A stretch of 64,000 bases of DNA from contig NW_024468251.1 of NCBI RefSeq assembly GCF_002104995.1, positions 1,302,001 through 1,366,000 on the forward strand, in the 5' to 3' direction. Shown one piece after another: positions 1 to 9,903 of this stretch (within the stretch, counting starts at the first letter, position 1; every line of letters starts with the position of its first letter). The DNA comes from Linderina pennispora (lineage: Eukaryota > Kickxellomycota > Kickxellomycetes > Kickxellales > Kickxellaceae). The translations under genes were made by a program, and so were the position numbers. The notes under the pieces were generated by a model that saw only the letters and a program-made list of their open reading frames with translations, was not told the origin of the DNA and ran no database searches.

Positions 1-179
1 CCCCGATCGGCGAGAAGGTTGCCCGCTACGGCCCATTCGTCATGAACACCAGGGACGAGCTGTACCAGGCGTTTGAGGACATGGAAACCGGGCGGTTTGG
101 ATCCATCCCCGGTCAGATGGAGCGCATGCAGCTAACGGACTCTGCCAATGCAGCCCGTGCGAAGGCTGGCAAAGAGTAA
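1..179 (+). CDS. Pirin, C-terminal fragment (copy 1, cut by window edge)
   Basis: This is the last 58 codons and stop (TAA at 177-179) of a pirin-family cupin; the rest lies outside the window. Bases 1-179 appear identical, as the reverse complement, to 25949-26127 inside the full-length pirin gene on the minus strand, so this is a second copy in opposite orientation. Pirins are iron-binding nuclear cupins or quercetinase-like enzymes; the metal site is in the missing N-terminal half. Whether this copy is intact upstream cannot be seen here. The identity is direct from the sequence; calling it a recent duplication or gene conversion is inference. Confidence 0.85.
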   Translation, partial: PIGEKVARYGPFVMNTRDELYQAFEDMETGRFGSIPGQMERMQLTDSANAARAKAGKE

Positions 180-285
180 TAAAATAGTCTATCGAAGTAA
201 ATAGTTAGATAATGCGTTAATTGCATATTTCCATCTAGCAACTGTGCGAAAGTTGCAGCGTCATAGTGGCAGGAATACCGGAAAT
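1..285. repeat. Inverted repeat, left arm (pirin 3' end plus 3' flank)
   Basis: Positions 1-285 match the reverse complement of about 25843-26127. The coding part shows no difference. The roughly 105 bp after the stop show one A-run indel and a handful of substitutions. Similarity fades near 285-290, only about 20 bp before the truncated end of the P450 reductase relic (stop at 309). The arms lie about 25.6 kb apart, tail to tail. Confidence 0.9.
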
Positions 286-308
286 ATGATTATAAATATG
301 TTTTGTGA

Positions 309-1256
309 CTAGCGCAGAGTATGAAAATATATAGTTCCAAAGTATACAACAGTACCATCAACTCCTGCAAACCTCAGCTCCTGCAAGGATCTGTGGAACC
401 GAGCAATTCCAATACCAGTGGCAACGAAAACTACAGGCATATCCGATGAAAGCGGAAGGTGGAAAAAGCCGTACGCTGGGAGATGCGACACAGGTACATA
501 AGCGCTTGGCTCCAAAGATTCCAAGCACCCAGTTGCCAGACCGCCGTATCAATAACCCTTGACAATATGGTTGACAATAGCAATTGAAACATGGGTCTGA
601 TTGCCAACAACCAGCTGGTAGCTGGCGATCGAGTACCGCGGAAGGTCCATGGCTGACACAAGGTGAAGCAGTGCTGCAAATGGAATCTGGCGCACCAGTG
701 GCGCATACGTGCGCGACACATCCAGAACTGTGTGGTTCTGTGCTGTGAATGCATTCCAGTCAGCCGGCTGCTTGCCTAGCGTGTTGACGTCTTCAACAGC
801 TTTGCGCAGCGAATCATAGGTAGGCTCATTACCGGAAGTCTCGTTCAGTGCAACAACCAGCTCGTGCGAATGCATTTCCTTCCAGTTGCAAACATATTGG
901 AAAGCATAAGCAGCGGTGCATCTGCAGTCATGGATAACTGCTGCTGCATAGTGAGCAAAGGGAGAAGCATACGAAATATGCTCCAGCTCAAATACCACAT
1001 CCAGATTGAGCTCTAGGGTCGCAGAAACCTCATGTACAACACTCAGTACATTGACCAGGTGGGTATTCAGGTGGTTGCCAGTCGTGTGCAAAATATCTGA
1101 TGTGTCATCCAGAGCGATCTTGATATGCCGAGTGCTGCGACCGCTCGTTTTGACGTCTTGCAACTTGCGGTTGACTTTAATTGGTGTGTTCTCCAACGAC
1201 AATCTGAACGGGGTAGTAGGGCTGCTGTCAACATCAGCAAGTACGGCCGTGGCTTA
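309..1256 (-). pseudogene. Relic of the FAD/NADPH reductase half of a P450-reductase fusion
   Basis: Read on the minus strand from a TAA at 1254-1256, the sequence resembles the diflavin reductase part of CYP505/P450-BM3-type fusions. A linker leads to the GRSTRHI motif, a degenerate G(D/N)HL, an LDV...PFAALL stretch and PRYSIAS, a damaged form of the RxYS FAD motif. A TGA at 549-551 interrupts the frame. The same frame then resumes with an NADP-site-like stretch around FVATGIGIARF and stops at 309-311, short of roughly the last 130 residues such domains normally have. It lies in the same frame as the P450-flavodoxin gene upstream (1455-3791), separated by a stop-rich stretch. I infer a dead 3' half, truncated at the edge of the inverted duplication. 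Confidence 0.75.
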
Positions 1257-1454
1257 TATCAAAGATTACAGGTGTTTGAAGGAGGATGGGTAGCAGCACC
1301 TAAGAACAAAATGTATTGTAAGTTGCAGGCCGTATGTATTTCAATAAGCCCTAGAAAGTCAGAGCAAGGTATGTAAAGGAGGCCAGTCGGGAGGATAGGC
1401 TGATTACAAATTGTGTAGAGGCCGGGACAAAGAAAAAGGACAAGAAAGGCTCAA

Positions 1455-3791
1455 CTAATTTTCTGATAACATGCTCGTGGCGACGTCAATGTAGGCGTCG
1501 ACACTGGAGCTGTAGTGCCCAGTTACAATCATTCCGACCTGGAGTGACCACTTCATAAACTCATCGTCAAGATCGTCGTTGGAATCTCCTGCCGTGAACT
1601 CAGTCAGCGGCGTGGCACCAAGCTCAACAAAGCGCTGGTACAGATGGCGCGGGAACTTCAGGAACGTGTGCCAGAGCGAGTTGCCGCAGCCAAACAGTAC
1701 AAAATCGACGTCCTTGAGGATATCGGTGCGGGTCCCCTGGTCGAGCAGCTTGGCAAAGTTTCTGGCGTTGTCGGGCGGCATTCCGTTGTACGTACTGGTA
1801 ATAGCCACAACCAGAGAGCGCCTACCATCGGCAGACTGCATTGAAGCAAAGTCCCAGTCATCCAGCGGCAGCAGTGTAATGTCAGCAAATCCCATGCGCC
1901 TCAGCTGCCCGGTTATCTGCGTCGCATAGTCCTCGCTGGTGCCCATGTTTGATCCATACACAACGAACGTACGCGGCAGCTTGTCAGCAGAGACCGTGTG
2001 CGTAAGTGGGTGCAGAGCGGGATGCTCGACGGTGTAATTATCATTGTTACCACCAGCGTCTGTTGCTATTGGAGTGTTGGCATCTGGAAGGCTTGTGCGC
2101 TTCTGGACAGTCATGAAGAGGTTCATTGGGCTTGTGGTAAGTTTAGCTGGATGATAGCGGGGTTCGTCGTTTCCTACAACATGAAACTCGTATCTCGACA
2201 ACAAGCGAGCTAGCACAGCCCGCAGTTCCATCATTGCGAACTGGCGACCAAGGCAAGCACGGCTGCCAGAAACAAACGGGACCCACGAGCCGGGCTTGAT
2301 GTTCTTGATATTCTCAGGCGAAAAGCGGTTTGGGTCAAATTTGAGTGGATCCGGAAATACCTTCGGATCCCTGTGCAAACCCCACACATAAATGCGTAAC
2401 TGGTCGCCTTTGCGGATAATGATACCGCCAGGCAAAATATAGTCTTTTTTGCATTTGCGGAGCAACACTGGCACTGGTGGAAATAGGCGCAGTGTCTCGT
2501 TGATAATCTGCGTCAGATAGGTCAGCTTGTTAGTTTGCTGAATTGTCGGCGGCGTGTCTGCAGTGATCCCAGCGGCAGCGAGCTCCTGTAGCGCCCGATG
2601 CTGAACATCGCGGTGCTTATCCAGGAGCTGCAAAGCGAAAGATATAGTCGAACTGCTGGTTTCTGTGCCTGCTATCCCAAATGTGATAATCTCCTCCTGG
2701 ATAAGTCGGTCGCTGAGCCCAACTAGGTTACCGTCTTCGTTTGGTGCACGAGCATTAAGCATAAACCCAAGTAGATCTTTCTTCATACTTGCAGCATCTG
2801 GCGAGGTGCGGCGCTCATCGATAACCTGCTGTACCGTGGCCCGCATGTTGCGCATGTGCTCAGCAAATTTGCGGTTCGCAGCAATAGGCAGATACTTCCA
2901 CAGCGGGGTGAGAATAAAACGAACAAGCATCTGTTTCAGGCAATAGTCCATGCCCTCCGTGAACGGGTGCTGACCAGTGCCAGCTGGGTCGAGCAGGTTG
3001 AAGTCAAAGCCAAACCCAATCCTGGCAATAATCTGGAATGTAACGCTGGTGGCAAAGTTGAACATCTCAATTGGCTCGCCAATATGGCTGTCGAGCCACT
3101 CGCATGCCTGCTCAGAAATCTCTGCCATCTTGTGACCGTAAACGTTCATAGCGCTAGCTGAGAATGCAGGAACAAGCAGACGGTGTGCCAGTTTCCAGTC
3201 CGGGTCGTCCGACGACGAGGTAATCAGCCCATTTCCACCCAGCTCGTGGAGCTCGGACCATGGATAGCCCATTGATTTTTCAAAATATTCGCTGTCATTG
3301 ATAGTCGCATTGGTGACTGCCAAATCGCGAGTATAATACCCTTTCACACCGAGCAGGTAGTAAGAAAAGGTATCGCCATACCTGTCAAAGTAGGATATGG
3401 ACTGCTGACGCATATCACTAAAGAGCATAGGCGCAATACCAAAAATTGGATAGCCTCGAACCACAGGCGCTTCAAGTCCCGCAATAGGTGTGGTGAGATA
3501 CACAACTCTCGCTCGTTGAACCTGGTCAATTGACACGATTTCGTTGCCTTCCTCATCCTCAAATGCAACCGCCTCGGGGAGCATGGTAATTCCGGTTGAG
3601 CGTTGGGCGATATTGGCGCGGAGCATCGCTAAATCTGTATCAGCCGCAGAGACTGAGACGATAAACCCGTCCTTGTCTGGCCGTTTCCCTTTCTCGACGA
3701 CGATGGAAAAGTGGCACTCGACTTTGGAACTAGCATCGTTATCGCCGAATAAGGGTGAGAGTTCATGGCTAACAGGGCATGATGAGAGCAT
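1455..3791 (-). CDS. Cytochrome P450-flavodoxin fusion protein (CYP505/P450-BM3-like, no reductase domain)
   Basis: A 778-residue protein from an ATG at 3791. Residues 1-100 form an unusual N-terminal region that looks like a small beta-grasp fold and replaces the usual membrane anchor. Residues about 105-590 are the P450: I-helix AGTETS near 372, ETLR (ExxR) near 432, and heme loop FVSGSRACLG with its cysteine ligand at about Cys513. Residues about 608-775 are an FMN flavodoxin domain (YGSNMGTS; TSTYNGMPP; GCGNSLWHTF). In CYP505/BM3 enzymes this is followed by FAD/NADPH domains that make the protein a self-sufficient fatty-acid hydroxylase; here translation ends after the FMN domain and the rest is a relic at 309-1256. 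Either a separate reductase feeds it, or the gene is decaying. The substrate is unknown. Confidence 0.85.
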   Translation of the reverse strand: MLSSCPVSHELSPLFGDNDASSKVECHFSIVVEKGKRPDKDGFIVSVSAADTDLAMLRANIAQRSTGITMLPEAVAFEDEEGNEIVSIDQVQRARVVYLTTPIAGLEAPVVRGYPIFGIAPMLFSDMRQQSISYFDRYGDTFSYYLLGVKGYYTRDLAVTNATINDSEYFEKSMGYPWSELHELGGNGLITSSSDDPDWKLAHRLLVPAFSASAMNVYGHKMAEISEQACEWLDSHIGEPIEMFNFATSVTFQIIARIGFGFDFNLLDPAGTGQHPFTEGMDYCLKQMLVRFILTPLWKYLPIAANRKFAEHMRNMRATVQQVIDERRTSPDAASMKKDLLGFMLNARAPNEDGNLVGLSDRLIQEEIITFGIAGTETSSSTISFALQLLDKHRDVQHRALQELAAAGITADTPPTIQQTNKLTYLTQIINETLRLFPPVPVLLRKCKKDYILPGGIIIRKGDQLRIYVWGLHRDPKVFPDPLKFDPNRFSPENIKNIKPGSWVPFVSGSRACLGRQFAMMELRAVLARLLSRYEFHVVGNDEPRYHPAKLTTSPMNLFMTVQKRTSLPDANTPIATDAGGNNDNYTVEHPALHPLTHTVSADKLPRTFVVYGSNMGTSEDYATQITGQLRRMGFADITLLPLDDWDFASMQSADGRRSLVVAITSTYNGMPPDNARNFAKLLDQGTRTDILKDVDFVLFGCGNSLWHTFLKFPRHLYQRFVELGATPLTEFTAGDSNDDLDDEFMKWSLQVGMIVTGHYSSSVDAYIDVATSMLSEN

Positions 3792-4893
3792 GGTAGAGTA
3801 TGAAATGGTATGCCAATAATGTGTGAAAAAAATCAGTAATGTCAGAAGGCAAGAGTGTGGTTGTGTCTACCGTGGAAGGGTGTTTAAATAGTCAATGCAC
3901 TTTGGTTATGCACAGGAACCCCACACTGGATGCTGGACACAATGCTACACACTACACCATACATTATGCAAGTGTGGCGTATGTGCATGAAAGGCAGTTG
4001 AATGACCTCACAGCTCTTGAGATAGTCGTCCGCTGGTAGTAGAATTAGGAGATATCACATACACTGCACTATTGCGCACCGGAGAAGTGCCAGTGCCAGC
4101 GCTCTGTTACTAGCTAACCTAGCATTAGAAAGGTCTAGCGATAGCAGGATAGAGACTGAACTCAAATCATTTAGCACGCAGAAGCAAGGCAATGACTGCG
4201 TCTACTCTCTTATTGATCATCAGATGGATACGAAACATATTGGGCCATTTCGCAATAAGGATATGAAAATACAGGTACACCAGCAGGCTCCACAGAACTA
4301 GAGATGGTCTGCTGTTATTGTAGAGTTATCAGCTAGGAAAGCGAGATGGTATCCGTGGCTAGTGTCGGGGCTGCCAAACATAGCTTTTGTTTATCAAATA
4401 ACCTACTGAAGAGTAGGGATGTGGAAACACAGGCATCGTTGTCATCTTTGGTACATTCAGGCGTCCTCTGTGTATGGACATAGATTCAGTTCGTTGATCG
4501 ATTAGGCTGCATAACTATCCAGTGCACCGTGTTGCTTTCCACACGAGTATACTGACTGATTTTTCGTTAAATGGAGTTCACTTTGAATACATAATTCTCT
4601 ATTCACAAAGCCGCAGCAAAAAACCTACGGCTTAAATATATAAAAGAAATCACAAGCTGCTGCGGCCTTTCTAGATTTCAAAAGCGGTGATGTTGCCAAC
4701 TTTTGACAACTCTATTTCCAAACCAATGAGGGTACAGAGAATCCGAGTGTGAGACAGAACCTGACCTGGAATGTATGTCGTGGATATCCCCAGGAGAAGC
4801 TGCGCGTAGGGATATAATCCGTTCGCTCACCCCTGTCGTCTAACGTATGCATCGTCTCTCCTCATCTCTATTTTCCATTATTTTCTTCTTGCG
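3792..4893. other. Intergenic, divergent promoters of the P450 and ABCC genes
   Basis: About 1.1 kb between two genes transcribed away from each other. A good TATA-like stretch (TATATAAAAG) lies near 4637, some 250 bp before the ABCC start codon. On the P450 side the AT-rich TATTTAAAC complement near 3878 could serve as its TATA. Small open frames here (for example 3839-4039) show no protein-like features. Confidence 0.5.
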
Positions 4894-7800
4894 ATGCTCT
4901 TATTTGAAGAGCACCTGCCTCTTGCTGTTCACCTCTATGCGCTAGGAACTCTGGGAGTTTTGTGGGCCCGGGATGCCCCTCATCGCAAGCACCACCTCGA
5001 TTCGCCTCTAGCCCTGTGCGTCCATGCGTTGCTCGTTGTTGTGGCAGTACAGGCTATTCCTGGCTGGTTTGGGGCGGTTCATCAGACGTCTGTTGCAATG
5101 CTGCCAGCATTAGCACGCTACACTGATGGCCAGCTCGGGTTCAGGCTTGTCAACCTCGTTGGACTTCAAGCCCTCTTTCAAGCCAGTGGCACTCCTCTTT
5201 CCCTGCAAGCAACTGGGTTCCTGCTGCATCTGTGTCTGCTTGCTGCTGACCTCGATGCACAAGGCTGGCATGATCTGCATAGTGTAGCTCGCAGTACGCT
5301 TTACACCAAGGAGATTGCTTTGAGTCGGCTCGGGCACATTCGTGAGCTTACTATCGACGACTTTTGGGCCCTGCCCGAGCGGCTCCGCCTACAGACAGCA
5401 CACCAAGAGTTCAAATACGACCAGAACGAGACCCTCTTTATCTTTCGAGCCATTGTCCGGATGATGTGGCGTCCATACCTCCCACTCCTCGCTGTGCAGT
5501 CGCTCTTCCGTATCTCTGAAGTCATGCAGTCGGTCATATTTACGAAGGCACTCCAATGTATGGAGGAATCGTCGAATCGCGCATGGTACTGGCCATATCT
5601 GTATTTACTTACCACCCTAGTGCTTCAGCTGGTCAACACACAGTCTAGTCGCATCAGCCAGCTATTAGCAGAAGAGGCACATCGCGCATCAAGAGCAGTC
5701 GTATTTGAACTGGTTCGGGTACCGCTTGTTACAGCCGGGAAGCACGGTGAGACGTCATTTTATTTGACGTGGTTGGTGGATGACCTGATCAGACAGCTCG
5801 AATTTATAGTCCTCGAAGTACCTTCCATTGCTACTGCTACATTTACTCTCTGGCTGACTTACCAGGCAATCGGCGGGATTTCTTTTATACCCATTGCAGT
5901 TACCCTCGTTCTATCCTTGCTGACCTGGGCAATTGGGCAGCTTCAGCAGTGGTGTGGTCGTCCATACTACGGAGGGTGGATTGAACAAGTGGACTCTTCC
6001 GAAATCTACAGGAATATCAAGATGATCAAATTCAATAGCTGGGAACAGAGGTATCTTGATCCGGCTCTCACTACCAACAGGGATTCAGATAGGCTAGGCA
6101 GCAGTGCAATCTCCAAGAGGTATCGCCGCGTGGCATACCTGGCTCTGAAAGTGATTGTGAACGTTAACGACATCCTGCAAAGTATTTCGAGCCAACTGGC
6201 AGTTTTCTTCACTGTGCAGCTGCACATTCAGAGCGGCAGGACACTGTCCAGCATGGAGTTGCTGCAGGTCGCAGACCAGATTTCGCAGACGAACAATAAT
6301 ATGGAAAGCGTCATATCCGAGCTCAGATCATTGTCCGAGGCGATTACCACAAACATCCAGATAGAAGGGTGCCTAAGGACCGAGCCCACAAACGGTGTTC
6401 CAGTACATCCAGCAACTTCAGCGGTAGGTTCGTCAATCGAGATGAAGGATTGCACATTCACGTATCAGTCACTTGAGTCTACAGTGAAGGAGAAGAACGT
6501 GCTAGAGCGCGTATCGCTCAAAATCGGCAGCGGTGAGCTTGTGTCAGTCAAGGGCAGTGTCGCATCTGGCAAGACAGCCCTGCTGCATGCGATGTGCGGA
6601 GAAGTGAGGATGCGATCTGGAACTGCATCGGTTTGTGGCAGGATCGGGTATCTGGAGCAGTCGCCGTATATCATGAACAGCACGCTGCGGGGCAACGTTC
6701 TGTTTGGCCACGACTTTGACGAAGCGTTTTACTGGCGTGTCATGAAGGCTTGCGCACTAATGGAGGACATCGAGCAGTGGCCGGATCGCGACATGACGCT
6801 AATTGGCGAGCGCGGCATCAATATTTCGGGCGGACAGAAGGCTCGGCTGGCGCTTGCTCGTGCAGTGTATACTCGTGCAGATATATACATCCTGGACGAT
6901 CCGCTCTCTGCGGTTGATGCACAGGTCAAGCGCCATCTGCTAGACCATGTCTTGCTAAACACTGGGTTGCTCGGCAACAAGTTACGTGTAGTGTCGATGA
7001 ACTCTAACCACTTGGACGCATTTGCCGACCAGAGCATCACTGTCGATAAGGGTCAGATCACCGTAGAGATCCAGGAGCACCCGAGAGTGCATACAATTGC
7101 AGAGCAGTCGGAGCCAGATCAGAACCCCGAGCCCGAGAATGACACTATGTCTGTGAGCTCAGTGAGCACGCTGATCAGCAATGGCAGCGCGCCTTTGGTG
7201 ACAGACAATGCTCAAGACACGCAGCCTGCCAAAACTGACGACACGAGGAAGAATATCAACTGGGGGAACTTGAAGTATGTCGTGGATACTCTTGGGTTGC
7301 CTGTCCTTGCACTGCTTCTTTTTTCGGCCGTGTTTTACCCGATTGTCGACCATATCGCGGAAGGGTACAAGCTCGATGCGTTGAATGAGAACAGCAGGTC
7401 TGTCGATTCGGAGGCTATCAACACATATCTCTGGGTGCAGGTGCTTTCTGCCTCTGTAGATAATTTCGTGAGGAAGGTGGAGGCTTGGATTTGGCATTTG
7501 CTAGTTGATACCCACGTGAAGGGTCGTGTTGTTGGAATGTTTGCGCGTAGTTTGATTTACGCGCCGATATCACTCTTCGACAGCACTAACAAGCACGAAA
7601 TCGATTTTGTGTTACGGACATGCAAAAACAACATCGCAGGGGCTATTCCTTCATTGACGAAGAATTGTATTTCCGTTCTCCTGGAGGTATCGCTGTCAGT
7701 CTACCGGGTCGGTTACAAGGCGCCTCTATTATTGGTTATTGCCCCTGCGATGGTATTTGTGATGAGCTACGCTGCCAAACTGGTCGGGCCTGCTATAAGC

Positions 7801-9165
7801 TCACTGCTCAATGTCATGGACTCTATCACTATCGGTATATCGTCTATTGAAGACGTCATTAGCGATAGTACCAGGACGATTCGCATACATGGCGTTGAGG
7901 GGCATTTCACAGGGCTCTATGCTGACAGGACTGATGAGCACATTCGCCTGGAACGGCCAAGCAGCTACTTGAGATCTCTTTCGACAACAATTGAGAGAGT
8001 CATTGACGTTGTTACAAGTGCTGCCACCACCTTTGTATTGGTTGTGCAGTCGCAGTTCACTGACTATAAACTAACATCGAGTGAGCTCAAGGCGCTTGAG
8101 TCACTAGTCAGTAACATGACTTCAGACTTGTCAAATCTGGTAGCGCTTCGCACATACTTAGCCGACATGCTCGAGAAGGTTAGCAAACTACGCGCATTTG
8201 CCAATACCGACCCTGAGAAAGCATGGGGGAAGGACGGCTTACAGGCGCCGCCAAGCTGGCCCTCACATGGCGAAATCGAGTTCCGTAACTACAGCATGCG
8301 CTACACACCGGATCACGACCTAGCACTGAAGGACATCTCGTTCACGATCAAGAGCGGCGAGCGCATTGGCATTGTGGGCCGCACCGGTGCAGGCAAATCC
8401 TCGCTGACACGCGCACTGTTCCGGCTAGTTGAAGGCGAAGGCGGGTCGATTCTGATCGACGGCATCGATATCGCGACTCTGCGTGCTGACAGTCTGCGTC
8501 CGAATATTACAATCATCCCGCAAGATGCCACTCTCTTCGATGATTCTGTCAGGGCAAACCTTGACCCGCTGAAGCAGTTTTCGATTGAGGACATGTGGGC
8601 CGCGCTTATCAAGGCAAATATGGACGGCGTGATCAACTCGAAGAATATGCACGACAAAAATGCGGACGATAGCGATGATAACGACTGGTACATTGGGGAG
8701 ACGAAGTGGCAGAGAGAGAAGCGGCGCAGGTCTAACTGGCTTATGCGCACATTCTTGTGGCTCTGCCTTGAAAAGAAGCCATCACCCAAGGATTCTTCAG
8801 CTCTTGACGACTGGGGACTATCCTACTGGGTTGGTGGTGAGGCGCTGACTTCAGGACAGCGACAGCTTTTCAGTCTGGCCCGTGCGCTGATGCGCAAACG
8901 CAAGATCCTGGTTCTTGACGAGGCGACAGCAGACGTTGACCTCAAGACAGACAGGATTATCCACGACGTCATCCACAAGGAGTTTGCCGGCTGTACGGTC
9001 CTGACTATCGCGCATCGCCTTGAAACTGTCATGAACAGCGACCGCATCATCGTCATGGATCATGGCAGTGTCGCCGAGTTCGACACCCCTGCAAATCTTC
9101 TGGCCATGGGTGGGCTGTTTGCTGAGCTGGTCAAGTCCAACAACTTTGGCGATGTATATAATTAA
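4894..9165 (+). CDS. ABC transporter, ABCC (MRP/multidrug-resistance) family
   Basis: A 1423-residue full transporter with the ABCC order TM region-NBD1-TM region-NBD2. The first ~130 residues carry several hydrophobic stretches resembling a reduced TMD0. NBD1 has Walker A GSVASGKT near residue 553, signature ISGGQ near 643 and Walker B ILDDP near 664; aspartate in place of the catalytic glutamate is typical of the degenerate ABCC site 1. NBD2 has Walker A GRTGAGKSS near 1161, a signature written LTSGQ near 1319, Walker B LVLDEAT near 1340 and the H-loop TIAHR. Between the Q-loop and signature of NBD2 is a charged insertion of about 60 residues (1249-1310). The expected role is ATP-driven export of conjugates or drugs at the vacuolar or plasma membrane; the substrate is not predictable. 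The single exon opens at an ATG after a pyrimidine-rich leader. Confidence 0.93.
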   Translation: MLLFEEHLPLAVHLYALGTLGVLWARDAPHRKHHLDSPLALCVHALLVVVAVQAIPGWFGAVHQTSVAMLPALARYTDGQLGFRLVNLVGLQALFQASGTPLSLQATGFLLHLCLLAADLDAQGWHDLHSVARSTLYTKEIALSRLGHIRELTIDDFWALPERLRLQTAHQEFKYDQNETLFIFRAIVRMMWRPYLPLLAVQSLFRISEVMQSVIFTKALQCMEESSNRAWYWPYLYLLTTLVLQLVNTQSSRISQLLAEEAHRASRAVVFELVRVPLVTAGKHGETSFYLTWLVDDLIRQLEFIVLEVPSIATATFTLWLTYQAIGGISFIPIAVTLVLSLLTWAIGQLQQWCGRPYYGGWIEQVDSSEIYRNIKMIKFNSWEQRYLDPALTTNRDSDRLGSSAISKRYRRVAYLALKVIVNVNDILQSISSQLAVFFTVQLHIQSGRTLSSMELLQVADQISQTNNNMESVISELRSLSEAITTNIQIEGCLRTEPTNGVPVHPATSAVGSSIEMKDCTFTYQSLESTVKEKNVLERVSLKIGSGELVSVKGSVASGKTALLHAMCGEVRMRSGTASVCGRIGYLEQSPYIMNSTLRGNVLFGHDFDEAFYWRVMKACALMEDIEQWPDRDMTLIGERGINISGGQKARLALARAVYTRADIYILDDPLSAVDAQVKRHLLDHVLLNTGLLGNKLRVVSMNSNHLDAFADQSITVDKGQITVEIQEHPRVHTIAEQSEPDQNPEPENDTMSVSSVSTLISNGSAPLVTDNAQDTQPAKTDDTRKNINWGNLKYVVDTLGLPVLALLLFSAVFYPIVDHIAEGYKLDALNENSRSVDSEAINTYLWVQVLSASVDNFVRKVEAWIWHLLVDTHVKGRVVGMFARSLIYAPISLFDSTNKHEIDFVLRTCKNNIAGAIPSLTKNCISVLLEVSLSVYRVGYKAPLLLVIAPAMVFVMSYAAKLVGPAISSLLNVMDSITIGISSIEDVISDSTRTIRIHGVEGHFTGLYADRTDEHIRLERPSSYLRSLSTTIERVIDVVTSAATTFVLVVQSQFTDYKLTSSELKALESLVSNMTSDLSNLVALRTYLADMLEKVSKLRAFANTDPEKAWGKDGLQAPPSWPSHGEIEFRNYSMRYTPDHDLALKDISFTIKSGERIGIVGRTGAGKSSLTRALFRLVEGEGGSILIDGIDIATLRADSLRPNITIIPQDATLFDDSVRANLDPLKQFSIEDMWAALIKANMDGVINSKNMHDKNADDSDDNDWYIGETKWQREKRRRSNWLMRTFLWLCLEKKPSPKDSSALDDWGLSYWVGGEALTSGQRQLFSLARALMRKRKILVLDEATADVDLKTDRIIHDVIHKEFAGCTVLTIAHRLETVMNSDRIIVMDHGSVAEFDTPANLLAMGGLFAELVKSNNFGDVYN

Positions 9166-9544
9166 TTAGAAATCAGCAACACAGACTATCTATGCTGCGT
9201 GTCTGGAATGTATCTGATGGAACTGCTTGAATGTCTGGAGCCCCGAAGCTCTAGCAGCATCAGCGCTAAGAGCCTCTTAGCATGCTTCCATCCATGTCAG
9301 AGATATGGTGGTTTTCCATTCCCACATCCAGTATATAGGCATCGAACTCTTCAGCAATCGACCTCATACTCGAAAAGAGAAGGTGACAAATCTTGCTGAG
9401 CATCGACTTCCGAGGCATTGGGCAAGTTTCACAAAGAGGTGTCAGAAATATGCTCACATCTCTCATCCATGGTGTACGCTTTCCAATCAGCGCCTACGCG
9501 TTGCTAATGCTGTTCCACAAACAGTCTATGTGGTCTTCCATACA
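9166..9544. other. Intergenic, possibly degenerate 3' part of the UGGT relic
   Basis: Between the ABCC stop and the recognisable glucosyltransferase relic. Minus-strand frames contain short protein-like stretches (for example an LCET...C pattern near 9430) that could be decayed UGGT C-terminus, but I could not align them convincingly. Confidence 0.3.
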
Positions 9545-9860
9545 GCCTTGTTATGGAACTGAGTCGACGACAGCACGCAAAGTCGAGATCTCTGGACAGC
9601 GTCTGGTACTGGCCACGCAAGCGATCGCCGGCGACCAGCAGCCGGAACTGCTTCAAGTCAACAATATAGAGGGCTGAGATGTGGTACGTTTTGTCCTTCA
9701 GATGGTCCTTCCACCAGCCTTGCTTCCAGAAGCGATACCCTTCGATCTCCTTGCAGTCATCGCAGAGCAACAATAGCTGAGAGAATGATCGCTGTTGGCC
9801 ATAATACCCGCAAAGCGGATTTAAGGATGCCCACAAGAGATGCCGGGTCAGAAATGGCTG
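9545..9860 (-). pseudogene. Relic of UDP-glucose:glycoprotein glucosyltransferase C-terminal (GT24) domain
   Basis: In one minus-strand frame about 65 residues closely match the conserved end of UGGT catalytic domains: [18 protein letters not shown], then [17 protein letters not shown], then [13 protein letters not shown]. In intact UGGT this is followed by a conserved NLDQDLPNN motif, which is missing. There is no start codon and no upstream catalytic domain: the match ends about 45 bp before the SWD2 start codon. UGGT is the ER folding sensor that re-glucosylates misfolded glycoproteins. This is a fragment, not a working gene; an intact copy presumably exists elsewhere. Confidence 0.75.
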
Positions 9861-9903
9861 TTTCTTGACTCTCGCTTTATGGTACTTCACACTAATACTA
9901 GCA

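Noticed and set aside
3839-4039. 66-codon frame upstream of the P450 gene
   Set aside because: No protein-like pattern and it lies in promoter sequence.
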